NCBI RefSeq assembly: GCF_028473645.1
Contig: NZ_CP097269.1
Span: 1-64,000, forward strand
Length of the DNA: 64,000 nucleotides
Reading direction: 5' to 3'
From: Acidovorax sp. GBBC 1281
GTDB taxonomy: Bacteria > Pseudomonadota > Gammaproteobacteria > Burkholderiales > Burkholderiaceae_C
Numbering within the stretch: the stretch's first letter is position 1; each line of letters starts with the position of its first letter. The notes beneath the pieces were generated by a model. The model was given only the letters and a program-made list of their open reading frames with translations, was not told the DNA's origin and ran no database searches. Below are positions 26,634 through 35,170 of this stretch, in pieces. The translations under genes were made by a program, and so were the position numbers.

Positions 26634-27593
26634 ATGCCTGCCGCCCACGCCCTTCCCGCCATCCAGCCGGCCGACCTGGGATTTTTCTCGGTGCTGGCCA
26701 GTTGCGGCAGCCTGAGCGCGGCCGCGCGCGAGCTGGGCATCACCACGCCGGCCGTCAGCAAGCACCTGGCGCTGATGGAGGCGCGCGTGGGCGTGCCGCT
26801 GGTCAACCGCACGACGCGGCGCATGGGCCTCACGCCCGAGGGCGAGCTGTACCTGGCGCACGCGCGCCGCATCCTGAGCGAGATCCACGACCTGGAAGAG
26901 CTGCTGGGCCTGTCGCGCGCAACGCCGAAGGGCCTGCTGCGGGTGAATGCCACGCTGGGGTTCGGGCGCCGCCACATCGCGCCGCTCATCTCGCGCTTCG
27001 CGCGCCTGCACCCGCAGGTGCAGGTGCAACTGCAGTTGTCCGTGAACCCGCCTGCGCTCACTGACGATGCGTTCGACGTGTGCATCCGATTCGGCGCGCC
27101 GCCCGAGGCCCGCGTGATCGCCAGGCACCTGGCGCACAACCGGCGGCTGCTGTGCGCATCGCCCGACTACCTGGCGCGCCACGGCACGCCGAAGGTGCCC
27201 AACGACCTGGTGCACCACAACTGCCTGGGCATCCGCCAGGGCGAGGAGGCCTACGGCGTGTGGCGGCTCACGCGCGGCCGCGGGCGCCATGCGGTCACCG
27301 AGTCGGTGAAGACGCGCGGAAGCCTCACCACCAACGACGGCGAGATCGCCGTGCGCTGGGCCCTGGAAGGGCACGGCATACTGATGCGGGCCGAGTGGGA
27401 CATCGAGCGCCGCCTGCGCAGCGGGCAACTGGTGCCGGTGCTGCCCGCCTACAGCACGCCCGATGCCGACATCCACGCCGTGTACCCGCAGCGCCACCAG
27501 TCCGCGGCGCGGGTGCGGGCCTTCGTCGATTTCGTGGCGCAGGCGCTGTCGGACCGGGGCAGGGCCGGCGGTGGGGACGGCGACGCGGAGTGA
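26634..27593 (+). CDS. LysR-family transcriptional regulator
   Basis: 319 residues, ATG 26634. The winged helix-turn-helix is at about 15-75 (LASCGSLSAAARELGITTPA, VSKHLALMEARVGVPLVNRT), followed by a LysR substrate domain that senses a small ligand. The family pattern FGAPPEARVIARHLAHNRRL resembles regulators of the DmlR type. It was originally divergent from the tartrate dehydrogenase gene, so it is the likely activator of tartrate or malate use. Start chosen because it gives the normal distance to the HTH. Confidence 0.88.
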   Translation: MPAAHALPAIQPADLGFFSVLASCGSLSAAARELGITTPAVSKHLALMEARVGVPLVNRTTRRMGLTPEGELYLAHARRILSEIHDLEELLGLSRATPKGLLRVNATLGFGRRHIAPLISRFARLHPQVQVQLQLSVNPPALTDDAFDVCIRFGAPPEARVIARHLAHNRRLLCASPDYLARHGTPKVPNDLVHHNCLGIRQGEEAYGVWRLTRGRGRHAVTESVKTRGSLTTNDGEIAVRWALEGHGILMRAEWDIERRLRSGQLVPVLPAYSTPDADIHAVYPQRHQSAARVRAFVDFVAQALSDRGRAGGGDGDAE

Positions 27594-27695
27594 GCGCCTG
27601 CCGCGCGGCCGTGGCGGCGCCTTCGCGCCGGCCGGTCCGGGCACTTCGCCGAAAATGCGGGCATTCCGCACGCCGACCCCCTTTGCCGCCCCGCC

Positions 27696-28331
27696 ATGTC
27701 CCTCATCGCCGTCATCGATTTCGAAACCACGGGCATCTCGCCCGGCCAGGGCGCGCGGGCGACCGAAGTGGCCATCGTGCTGCTGGACAACGGCCAGGTG
27801 GTGGACCGCTTTCAGAGCCTGATGAACACCGGCGCGTGGATTCCGCCGTTCATCACGCAGCTGACGGGCATCACCAACGCCATGGTGGCCGCCGCACCCG
27901 ATGCGGCGCAGGTCATGCGCGAGGCGGCGCGCTTCGTGGGCGACACGCCCATGGTGGCGCACAACGCATCGTTCGACAGCAAGTTCTGGGCGGCCGAGCT
28001 GGGCTGCGCGGACCTGCCGGCACCCCATGCCTTCGCGTGCACGGTGCTCCTGTCGCGGCGCCTTTACCCAGAGGCGCCCAGCCACAAGCTCGGCAGCATC
28101 GTCGGCCACCTGGATCTGCCGCTGGCGGAACGCGCCCACCGGGCCCTGGCTGATGCGGAGATGGCCGCGGCGCTGCTGGGCCGCATCCAGCACGACCTGC
28201 GCACCCGCTGGGGCGTGGCCGATCCCGCGCATGCCCTGCTCATGGGCCTGCAGCGCTGCGCGCGGCCTGCATTGGGCAAGTGGTTCGCGCAGCACGGCGC
28301 AGCGTTGGCGAAGGCCACCGCGAGCGTTTAG
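27696..28331 (+). CDS. DEDDh 3'-5' exonuclease (DnaQ-like)
   Basis: 211 residues, ATG 27696. The catalytic motifs are visible: Exo I VIDFETTGISPG (Asp/Glu), Exo II MVAHNASFDSKFW (Asp), and Exo III AHRALADAEMAA (His...Asp). This is the exonuclease core found in DNA polymerase III epsilon and in free-standing repair or RNA-processing exonucleases; there is no clamp-binding extension like that of DnaQ. It is convergent with the binding-protein gene that follows. Confidence 0.86.
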   Translation: MSLIAVIDFETTGISPGQGARATEVAIVLLDNGQVVDRFQSLMNTGAWIPPFITQLTGITNAMVAAAPDAAQVMREAARFVGDTPMVAHNASFDSKFWAAELGCADLPAPHAFACTVLLSRRLYPEAPSHKLGSIVGHLDLPLAERAHRALADAEMAAALLGRIQHDLRTRWGVADPAHALLMGLQRCARPALGKWFAQHGAALAKATASV

Positions 28332-28363
28332 CACCGTTCCGGGCCCCGTTTCGCGGGGATGCC

Positions 28364-28383
28364 CTGGGGCTCAGAGGCCCCAG
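28364..28383. terminator. Possible bidirectional terminator between convergent genes
   Basis: CTGGGGC-TCAGAG-GCCCCAG forms a perfect 7-bp stem in the 58-bp gap between two convergent genes. The T-run on the plus side is weak (CTTTGG), so activity is uncertain. Confidence 0.4.
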
Positions 28384-28389
28384 CTTTGG

Positions 28390-29538
28390 TCAGTAGCGCG
28401 CGCGCCCGAAGCTGTCGAGGATGGCGATTTCCGTGAACAGGCTGCCTTCGCGCCGGTTGTTCAGGAACGACACCTCGTAGCCGCCCAGATCGATGCGCGG
28501 CAGGCGCGACAGCGTCTCGGCCAGCGCCCGGCCATCCACGCTGCCGCTGCGCGGCACGGCCTTGATTCCCTGGCCGATGGTCTTGGCCACGAGGAAGCCT
28601 TCGAACGCCGCCAGCGAGGCGATGCTGGCGCTCTGCTGCGCCGCCTGCATGGCCTGGCGGAACTCGCGCACCACCGGAATCGACTGGTTGGTGAGCGCCG
28701 GGAACACCTGCGTCATGCCCACGCCGCGGGCGTTTTCCGCGCCCACGGCATCCACCAGCTTCACGGGGTCGAGGTCGGAGATGCCGACCACCTGCGCATG
28801 CCCGCCGGCTGCGCGGTAGGCCTTCACGAAGGCGCTGCCCGCGGCTTGGCCCGCCACCATCACGATCACCTGCGCATCGGCCTTGAGCAGCTTGGCCAGC
28901 GCGGGCTGGATGTCCGACGAGGTGCGCTCGTAGGGCTCCTTGGCGACCAGTGCCAGCTTGCGCTGCGACAGGGCCGCCGTGAGCGCCTCCAGGCCCTTTT
29001 CGCCATAGGCGTCGTTCTGGTAGAGCGCCGCGAACTTGGTCATGCCGATGGCGTCGCCCATCTGCGCGACCAGCTTGGTCAGCTCCGTGCTGTAGCCGGC
29101 GCGCACGTGAAAGACGTAGGGGTTCACCGGCTCGCGGATGACCTGCGAGCCCGAGCGCGTGGGAAACAGCGGCACGCCGCTGTCCTGCGGCAGCTTCGCC
29201 TCGATCAGCGCCTGGGTGTTGCTGGTGGCGAAAGAGATCAGCGCGGCGGGCTTCATGGCCAGCAGCTTGCGGGCGCCGGCTAGCGTCTTCTCGGGCTTGA
29301 ATTCATCGTCTTCCACGACGAGCCGTACCTCCAGGCCGGGAAATGCCTGGCTCTTTTGCGCTTCGGCAAAGTAGGTTTCCACCCCCAGCACCACCTGCTT
29401 GCCCACTTCGGCGGCATTGCCTCCGGTCAGCGGCGCCACCATGCCGACGATGACGTGAGGGGCCGCGCGGGCGGCCGAGCCGATCCAGGGAAGGGCCAGC
29501 GAGGCGCCCAGGCGGGTGGTGAATACACGGCGTTTCAT
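28390..29538 (-). CDS. Branched-chain amino-acid-type ABC substrate-binding protein
   Basis: 382 residues from ATG at 29538 (MKRRVFTTRLGASLALPWIG, a signal peptide ending near ARAA). Periplasmic binding protein type I fold of the LivK/urea family: HVIVGMVAPLTGGNAAEVGK, VVEDDEFKPEKTLAGARKLL, then FAALYQNDAYGEKGLEAL and VVGISDLDPVKLVDAV. The ligand could be an amino acid, an amide or an aromatic acid. No permease or ATPase gene adjoins it. The upstream start at 29757 is rejected because it lacks a signal-like N-terminus. Confidence 0.86.
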   Translation of the reverse strand: MKRRVFTTRLGASLALPWIGSAARAAPHVIVGMVAPLTGGNAAEVGKQVVLGVETYFAEAQKSQAFPGLEVRLVVEDDEFKPEKTLAGARKLLAMKPAALISFATSNTQALIEAKLPQDSGVPLFPTRSGSQVIREPVNPYVFHVRAGYSTELTKLVAQMGDAIGMTKFAALYQNDAYGEKGLEALTAALSQRKLALVAKEPYERTSSDIQPALAKLLKADAQVIVMVAGQAAGSAFVKAYRAAGGHAQVVGISDLDPVKLVDAVGAENARGVGMTQVFPALTNQSIPVVREFRQAMQAAQQSASIASLAAFEGFLVAKTIGQGIKAVPRSGSVDGRALAETLSRLPRIDLGGYEVSFLNNRREGSLFTEIAILDSFGRARY

Positions 29539-29729
29539 GGAACGTGCTCCTGTGGAGGGCAGACAGCAGAGAAGGGCGCCAACGCGCCCGGACGAACCGA
29601 TGCAGAAGAACCGGCACGCCCCTGCAAATGCAAGAACGTGCGAAATGTATGACCTATTGTTAATCGGTTTTTGTGGCGTTTGGGCCCCTGTGGACGTGAT
29701 TTGATCGTCCTGTGCTAGGATTTGCCGCC

Positions 29730-29816
29730 ATGCAACGCAATCTGCTGCTATCCCCACTATCGCTAGGCCTAGTGCCTGGCCGGGGTCTGCCTGCGTTCGC
29801 CATCACCGTTGCCTAA
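29730..29816 (+). CDS. Leucine-rich leader peptide of leuA
   Basis: 28 residues, ATG 29730 to TAA 29814: MQRNLLLSPLSLGLVPGRGL then PAFAITVA. Seven of the first 20 residues are Leu, and four of those codons are CTA, which is rare in this GC-rich genome. It precedes leuA by 169 bp. This is the design of an attenuation leader that measures charged tRNA-Leu. I infer regulation of leuA by leucine supply; the later hairpins are less clear than those in front of hom. Confidence 0.72.
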   Translation: MQRNLLLSPLSLGLVPGRGLPAFAITVA

Positions 29817-29856
29817 AAGCGCAACACCGATTTCCCCCTGACCCCGGCCCGCGAAC

Positions 29857-29882
29857 CAGCCTCCACCCATGGTGGAGGGCTG
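29857..29882 (+). promoter_or_regulatory. Hairpin between the leu leader peptide and leuA
   Basis: CAGCCTCCACC-CAT-GGTGGAGGGCTG forms an 11-bp stem with one bulged G. It starts 40 nt after the leader stop. No T-run follows, so it is not a classic terminator; it may be the pause or competing stem of an attenuator. Confidence 0.5.
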
Positions 29883-29893
29883 CAGGGGATGTC

Positions 29894-29924
29894 GTTCACC
29901 GTTCACCGTTCACCGTTCACCGTT
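29894..29924 (+). repeat. Heptamer tandem repeat (GTTCACC)4 plus GTT
   Basis: Four perfect GTTCACC units and a partial fifth, 62 bp before the leuA start codon, inside the leuA 5' leader. Tandem heptamers are prone to copy-number slippage. Confidence 0.9.
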
Positions 29925-29985
29925 GATTCGACCCGTGCCCCAGCGCTGCCTTGCAGCGCGGCACACACCGTTCGTGGAGCCTCTC

Positions 29986-31698
29986 ATGATTTCCAAGCCC
30001 GCTACCAAGTACCAGCCCATCGCCCCCATCGCGCTGGCCGACCGCACCTGGCCTTCCAAGACCATCACCCGCGCCCCCGTCTGGTTGTCCACCGACCTGC
30101 GCGACGGCAACCAGGCGCTGTTCGAGCCGATGAACGGCGAGCGCAAGATGAAGCTGTTCCACGAACTGGTGCGCATCGGGTTCAAGGAAATCGAGGTGGG
30201 CTTTCCCGCCGCATCGCAGACCGACTACGACTTCGTGCGCCGCCTCATCGACGAGAACCTCGTGCCCGACGACGTGACCCTGATGGTCATGACGCAGTCG
30301 CGCGCCGACCTCATCGAGCGCACCGTCGAGGCCGTGCGCGGCGCGCCGCGCGCCATCGTGCACCTGTACAACGCCACCGCGCCCGTGTGGCGGCGCGTGG
30401 TGTTCGGCATGAACGTGACGCAGGTGATGGCGTTCATCGACCAGCATGTGTCGCACCTGAGGCGCCTGACCGATGCCCAGCCCGAAACCCGCTGGACGCT
30501 GCAGTATTCGCCCGAAACCTTCAGCGCGACCGAGCTGGAAGTCTCGCTCGAAGCCTGCCAGACCGCCATCGCCGCCTGGGGCGTGGGCCCGGGTCGCGAG
30601 ATCATCATCAACCTGCCCACCACGGTGGAAAACGCCACCCCCAACGTGTTCGCCGACCAGATCGAGTGGATGCACCGGCGCCTGAGCCCCCGCGAGCACA
30701 TCGTGCTCTCGGTGCACCCGCACAACGACCGCGGCACCGGCGTGGCGGCGGCCGAGCTGGCCATGATGGCCGGCGCCCAGCGCGTGGAAGGCTGCCTCTT
30801 CGGCAATGGCGAGCGCAGCGGCAACCTCGACGTGGTGACGGTAGCGCTCAACCTCTACACGCAGGGCGTGCATCCGGGGCTCGACTTTTCCGACATCAAC
30901 GCCGTGGCGCGCGTGGCCGAGGAATGCACTGCGCTGCCCGTGCACCCGCGCCACCCGTACGTGGGCGACCTGGTGTTCACCTCGTTCTCGGGCTCGCACC
31001 AGGACGCCATCAAGAAGGGCTTCGCCGCCCACGACCCCGAGGGCCTGTGGCAGGTGCCCTACCTGCCCATCGACCCGGCGGACCTCGGCCGCACCTACGA
31101 CAGCGTGATCCGCGTCAACAGCCAGTCGGGCAAGGGTGGCATCGCCTTCCTGCTGGAGCGCGAGCGCGGCGTGGTCATGCCGCGCCGCATGCAGGTGGAG
31201 TTCAGCGCCGTGGTGCAGCGCCAGACCGATGCCAGCGAGACCGAGATGACCGGCGCCACGCTGTGGTCGCTGTTCCAGGCCACCTACCTCGAAACCCCCG
31301 CGGGCGTGCCCGGCGCCATCGTCTGCCATGCCCACCGGCTGGCCGACGACGGCCGCGGCATCGAGCTGGACGTGACCATCGACGGCGCGCGCCAGACCCT
31401 GCAGGGCCAGGGCAACGGCCCGATCGACGCCACGGTGGACGCCCTGGGCCTGCCGCTGCGCGTGCACAGCTACGAGGAGCGCGCGACCGGCTCCGGCGCC
31501 GATGCGCAGGCCCTGGCCATCGTGGAGGCGGCCCTCGACGGCGTGCCCGGCGCGACCTTCGGCGTGGGCCTGCACCACAACATCGTCACGGCGTCGGTGC
31601 ATGCGGTGGTGAGCGCGGCCAACCGGCTGGCGCAGCGCCGGCAGACTCCTTCGCCGTCGCCAGCGGCCGCATCCCAAGCCGCCCCGACGGCTGCCTGA
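29986..31698 (+). CDS. leuA: 2-isopropylmalate synthase
   Basis: Condenses acetyl-CoA with 2-oxoisovalerate, the first committed step of leucine synthesis. 570 residues, the long LeuA type. Catalytic TIM barrel: LSTDLRDGNQALFEP (residues 34-48, metal Asp and Arg), EVGFPAASQTDYDFVRRLID, and metal-binding SVHPHNDRGTGVAAAE. The flexible subdomain includes SFSGSHQDAIKKGF, and the C-terminal leucine-sensing domain starts near residue 440. ATG 29986 is chosen; the earlier in-frame start at 29869 would translate through the heptamer repeat. A Leu-rich leader peptide lies upstream. Confidence 0.94.
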   Translation: MISKPATKYQPIAPIALADRTWPSKTITRAPVWLSTDLRDGNQALFEPMNGERKMKLFHELVRIGFKEIEVGFPAASQTDYDFVRRLIDENLVPDDVTLMVMTQSRADLIERTVEAVRGAPRAIVHLYNATAPVWRRVVFGMNVTQVMAFIDQHVSHLRRLTDAQPETRWTLQYSPETFSATELEVSLEACQTAIAAWGVGPGREIIINLPTTVENATPNVFADQIEWMHRRLSPREHIVLSVHPHNDRGTGVAAAELAMMAGAQRVEGCLFGNGERSGNLDVVTVALNLYTQGVHPGLDFSDINAVARVAEECTALPVHPRHPYVGDLVFTSFSGSHQDAIKKGFAAHDPEGLWQVPYLPIDPADLGRTYDSVIRVNSQSGKGGIAFLLERERGVVMPRRMQVEFSAVVQRQTDASETEMTGATLWSLFQATYLETPAGVPGAIVCHAHRLADDGRGIELDVTIDGARQTLQGQGNGPIDATVDALGLPLRVHSYEERATGSGADAQALAIVEAALDGVPGATFGVGLHHNIVTASVHAVVSAANRLAQRRQTPSPSPAAASQAAPTAA

Positions 31699-31729
31699 AG
31701 CCGCGGGGCGTGGGCCCCGGGGCCGGCGG

Positions 31730-32602
31730 TCAACCGCCCGGCTTGCGCAGGGTGACCGGCTGCAGGTAGGCGCCCGAGCGCACCAGGTGCTGCTCGGCCG
31801 CCTCGATGCGCTCGATGCCCGGCGCGCCCGCGCGGCTGGCCAGCAGTTCCAGCAGCGATTCCGCCACCGCCGTGGCGGCGGCGATCGACGGAAAGAACGA
31901 CGGGCTCTGCGTGGCGAACAGCACCGTCTCATGGGCCAGCAGCGACAGCGGGGAGGCTTCGCTGTCGGTCAGCGCCACCACCTTCGCGCCCACGCTGCGC
32001 GCCGCTTCGGCGGCCTGCAGCGCTTCGCGCGAGTACGGCGCGAAGCTGGCCACCACCAGCGCGTCGCCCTTGGCCAGCGCGCGCAACTGCATCTCCAGCG
32101 AGCCGCCCTGGCCGTCCACCAGATGGACGGAGGGGCGGAACAGCCGGTACACATAGACGAAAGAAAACGCCACGGGAAAGCAGGCGCGAAAGCCCGCCAC
32201 GTGCACATGGCGGGCCTGCTCCAGCAGCCGCGCGGCGCGCGGCAGCGAGACGGCGCTCTGCCGCTCGGTCTGTTCCAGGTTGTGGCGGTGCACGTCGAAC
32301 ATCTCGCCCACCAGCGACTGGTCCTTGGCACGCCCGGCCAACTGGCGTGCCCGCGGGGCGTATTGCTCGCTGCCCAGGCCCATGTCCTGCGCCAGGGCCT
32401 CCTTGAGCGCAGGCCAGCCCTCGAACCCCAGCTGCTGCGCGAACCGCACCAGGGTGGCTGGCGGCACGCCCGAGCGCGCGGCGACGGTGCGCATCGAGGT
32501 GGTCACGACCTCGTTCGGACGGTCGATGACGAACTTGGCCGCCTGCTGCAGCGAGGGGGACAGCCCGGCATGGCGCTGGCGAATGGTGTCTCTGAGACTC
32601 AT
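31730..32602 (-). CDS. RpiR/MurR-family transcriptional regulator
   Basis: 290 residues from ATG at 32602 (MSLRDTIRQRHAGLSPSLQQ). An N-terminal HTH of the RpiR type (VVTTSMRTVAARSGVPPATL, VRFAQQLGFEGW) is followed by a SIS domain (about 125-260; HVHVAGFRACFPVAFSFVYV, LVVASFAPYSREAL, VVALTDSEASPLSLLA) that usually binds a phosphosugar; some members respond to amino-acid-derived ligands. It is divergent from an aminotransferase gene, and a good palindrome lies in the gap. The longer frame to 32839 is rejected. Confidence 0.87.
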   Translation of the reverse strand: MSLRDTIRQRHAGLSPSLQQAAKFVIDRPNEVVTTSMRTVAARSGVPPATLVRFAQQLGFEGWPALKEALAQDMGLGSEQYAPRARQLAGRAKDQSLVGEMFDVHRHNLEQTERQSAVSLPRAARLLEQARHVHVAGFRACFPVAFSFVYVYRLFRPSVHLVDGQGGSLEMQLRALAKGDALVVASFAPYSREALQAAEAARSVGAKVVALTDSEASPLSLLAHETVLFATQSPSFFPSIAAATAVAESLLELLASRAGAPGIERIEAAEQHLVRSGAYLQPVTLRKPGG

Positions 32603-32716
32603 GGAAACGGACCTGGACAAGGGCTGAACAAAGCGGTGGCGCAGCGCGCTGCGCCACCGCACGACTGTAGGGCAAGCGCGCAAGGGCAGGAATGAAAGGA
32701 ATGGCGGGATGGGGTG

Positions 32717-32732
32717 TGGAACATGTGTTCCA
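32717..32732. promoter_or_regulatory. Probable RpiR operator
   Basis: TGGAACA-TG-TGTTCCA, a perfect 7-bp palindrome of the TGGAAN/NTTCCA type used by RpiR-family proteins. A related half-site (TTGTTCCAAAT) follows near 32785. It lies in the divergent region between the regulator and the aminotransferase gene. Confidence 0.65.
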
Positions 32733-32859
32733 TTTGATCTCGAAGAAAAACGCATGTTGCAATTTTTGCAGGCATTGGTATATTTGTTCCAAATCAATGG
32801 GAAATGGATTTTTTGATCCGTTGACCGCCCCGCCGCCACCGAACCTCGCCTGCCCCGCC

Positions 32860-34191
32860 ATGACCCACGTCCTGCACCGCCATCTCCACCAGCCCCCCCC
32901 TGTCGCCGCGGGCGCGCAGGGCATGGTGGTCCGCGATGCCAGCGGCCGCACCTACCTGGATGCCAGCGGCGGCGCCGCCGTGTCCTCGCTCGGCCATGGC
33001 CATGCCGACGTGATCGCCGCCATGCACCGGCAGATCGACCGCATCGCGTACGCCCACACCAGCTTCTTCACCACCGACGTGGCGGAGGAGCTGGCGCAGA
33101 CGCTGGTGCGCGGCGCGCCGGCGGGCACGAGCCATGCCTATTTCGTGAGCGGGGGCTCGGAAGCCGTGGAGGCCGCGCTCAAGATGGCGCGGCAGTATTT
33201 CGTGGAGCGGGGCGAGCCCCAGCGCACGCACTTCATCGCGCGGCGTCAGAGCTACCACGGCAACACGCTGGGCGCGCTCGCGGTGGGCGGCAACGCCTGG
33301 CGGCGCGCGCCGTTCGCGCCGCTGCTCGTGCCGGCCACGCACGTGTCGCCCTGCTACCCGTACCGTGAGATGCGTGATGGCGAAACCCCCGAAGCCTACG
33401 GCCAGCGGCTGGCGGCGGAGCTGGAGGCCGCCATCCTCGCGCAGGGCGCGGACCGCGTGATCGCTTTCGTGGCCGAGACGGTGGGCGGTGCCACGGCGGG
33501 CGTGCTCACGCCGGTGCCGGGCTACTTCCAGGCGGTGCGCGCGGTATGCGACCGCTACGGCGTGCTGCTGATCCTGGACGAAGTGATGTGCGGCATGGGC
33601 CGCACCGGCACCCTGCACGCCTGCGAGCAGGAGGGCGTGGTGCCCGACCTCATCACCGTGGCCAAGGGCCTGGGGGGCGGCTACCAGCCCATCGGCGCGG
33701 TGCTGGCACAGGTGCGCGTGGTCGATGCCATGTCGCGCGGCAGCGGCTTCTTTCAGCACGGCCACACCTACCTGGGCCACCCGGTGGCCTGCGCCGCCGC
33801 GCTGGCGGTGCAGCAGGTGATCGCGCGCGACGGCCTGCTGCAGAAAGTGCAGGACGATGCGCCGGTGTTCGAACGCATGCTGCGCGGCGCGTTGGGTGAC
33901 CACCCCCACGTGGGCGACATCCGCGGGCGGGGCTATTTCTGGGGCATCGAGCTGGTGGCCGATCGCGCAACGAAGGCCCCGTTCGACCCCGCGCTCCGGC
34001 TGCACGCGCGCGTCAAGAAGGCCGCGATGGATGCGGGCCTGCTGTGCTATCCGTTCGGCGGCACGGTGGAAGGCCTGCGCGGCGACCACGTGCTGCTCGC
34101 GCCACCCTACATCGCCGCGCGCGAAGACCTGCAGGCCATCGCCGACCTGCTGGCGCACGCCATCGGGCAGGCCACGGCCGGGCTGGCCTGA
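32860..34191 (+). CDS. Class III PLP-dependent aminotransferase
   Basis: 443 residues from ATG 32860. Fold type I aminotransferase, class III (omega-amino acid or ornithine type): YLDASGGAAVSSLGHGHADV, YFVSGGSEAVEAALKMARQY, RRQSYHGNTLGALAVGG, LILDEVMCGMGRTGTLHAC (PLP Asp) and TVAKGLGGGYQPIGAV (PLP Lys). The amino donor is not predictable. Neighbours (amino-acid-binding protein, Asp/Glu-type racemase, RpiR regulator) indicate uptake and breakdown of a specific amino acid or amine. Confidence 0.88.
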   Translation: MTHVLHRHLHQPPPVAAGAQGMVVRDASGRTYLDASGGAAVSSLGHGHADVIAAMHRQIDRIAYAHTSFFTTDVAEELAQTLVRGAPAGTSHAYFVSGGSEAVEAALKMARQYFVERGEPQRTHFIARRQSYHGNTLGALAVGGNAWRRAPFAPLLVPATHVSPCYPYREMRDGETPEAYGQRLAAELEAAILAQGADRVIAFVAETVGGATAGVLTPVPGYFQAVRAVCDRYGVLLILDEVMCGMGRTGTLHACEQEGVVPDLITVAKGLGGGYQPIGAVLAQVRVVDAMSRGSGFFQHGHTYLGHPVACAAALAVQQVIARDGLLQKVQDDAPVFERMLRGALGDHPHVGDIRGRGYFWGIELVADRATKAPFDPALRLHARVKKAAMDAGLLCYPFGGTVEGLRGDHVLLAPPYIAAREDLQAIADLLAHAIGQATAGLA

Positions 34192-34259
34192 GCGGCACCC
34201 TTCCCCGTCGTTCCGTTCTCCCTCCCGTTCCATCCCTCGTTCCTGAAGGAGCCTTCGCC

Positions 34260-35159
34260 ATGCCCGTCGCACCGTCCCTTTCGTCCCCGCGCCGCCTCCT
34301 GGCCGCCCCGGCGGCCTTCGCCCAGGAGGCGCCCGCGGCCGGCGGCACCCTGGGCAAGATCCAGCAAAGCGGTGCCATCACCTTCGGCTACCGCGAGTCG
34401 TCGTTCGGCTTTTCGTACCTGGATGGCAACCTGCGGCCCGTGGGCTACAGCATCGACATCTGCCACCGCATCGTGGAGGCGGTCAAGGCCGAACTGAAGA
34501 TGCCCGCCATCGAGGTGAGGTACCAGGCCGTCACCTCGGCCAACCGCATTCCGCTGGTGCAGAACGGCACGGTGGACATCGAGTGCGGCTCCACCACCAA
34601 CCTGGTGGAGCGGCAAAAGCTGGTGGCTTTCTCGCCCGACATCTTTCGCTACAACGTGCGCCTGCTGGTCAAGGCCGATTCCGGCATCCGAGGCATCGCG
34701 GACCTGCAGGGCAAATCCGTGGTGACCACGGCGGGCACGACCTCGCTGCGGCTGCTGCGCGAGGCCGACAAGGGCCAGGCCCTGCAGATCACGCACCTGT
34801 CGGGCAAGGACCACACCGACTCCTTCCTGCTGGTGGAGAGCGGCCGCGCCGCCGCCTTCGTGCTGGACGACATCCTGCTCGCGGGGCAGATCGCCAATGC
34901 GCGCCAGCCGCAGGATTTCGCCATCGTGGGCGAGAGCCTGCGCACCGAGAACCAGTCGCTCATGTTCCGCAAGGACGATCCACCGTTCAAGGCGCTGGTG
35001 GACCGGGTGGTCGGTGCCATGATGCGGTCCGGCGAAATGGAGGCGCTGTACCAGCGCTGGTTCATGTCGCCCATTCCGCCCAAGAACATCAACATCCGCT
35101 ACCCGCTGAATGCCGAAACGCGCGACGCGTTCCAGAACCCCAGCTCCAAGGGCATCTGA
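34260..35159 (+). CDS. Amino-acid ABC transporter substrate-binding protein
   Basis: 299 residues, ATG 34260. Family 3 periplasmic binding protein, glutamate/aspartate type: GAITFGYRESSFGFSYLDGN, GYSIDICHRIVEAVKAEL, NGTVDIECGSTTNLVERQK, GKSVVTTAGTTSLRLLREAD and RSGEMEALYQRWFMSPIPPK. The signal peptide is unusually short (PRRLLAAPAAFAQ, a hydrophobic core of only about 9 residues), as if part had been deleted; export may be weak. It sits 68 bp behind the aminotransferase, same strand. No permease genes adjoin. Confidence 0.86.
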   Translation: MPVAPSLSSPRRLLAAPAAFAQEAPAAGGTLGKIQQSGAITFGYRESSFGFSYLDGNLRPVGYSIDICHRIVEAVKAELKMPAIEVRYQAVTSANRIPLVQNGTVDIECGSTTNLVERQKLVAFSPDIFRYNVRLLVKADSGIRGIADLQGKSVVTTAGTTSLRLLREADKGQALQITHLSGKDHTDSFLLVESGRAAAFVLDDILLAGQIANARQPQDFAIVGESLRTENQSLMFRKDDPPFKALVDRVVGAMMRSGEMEALYQRWFMSPIPPKNINIRYPLNAETRDAFQNPSSKGI

Positions 35160-35170
35160 GCCCCCTTCCC

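Noticed and set aside
29894..29924. Heptamer tandem repeat considered as a CRISPR-like array
   Set aside because: Seven-base units without spacers; a simple tandem repeat.
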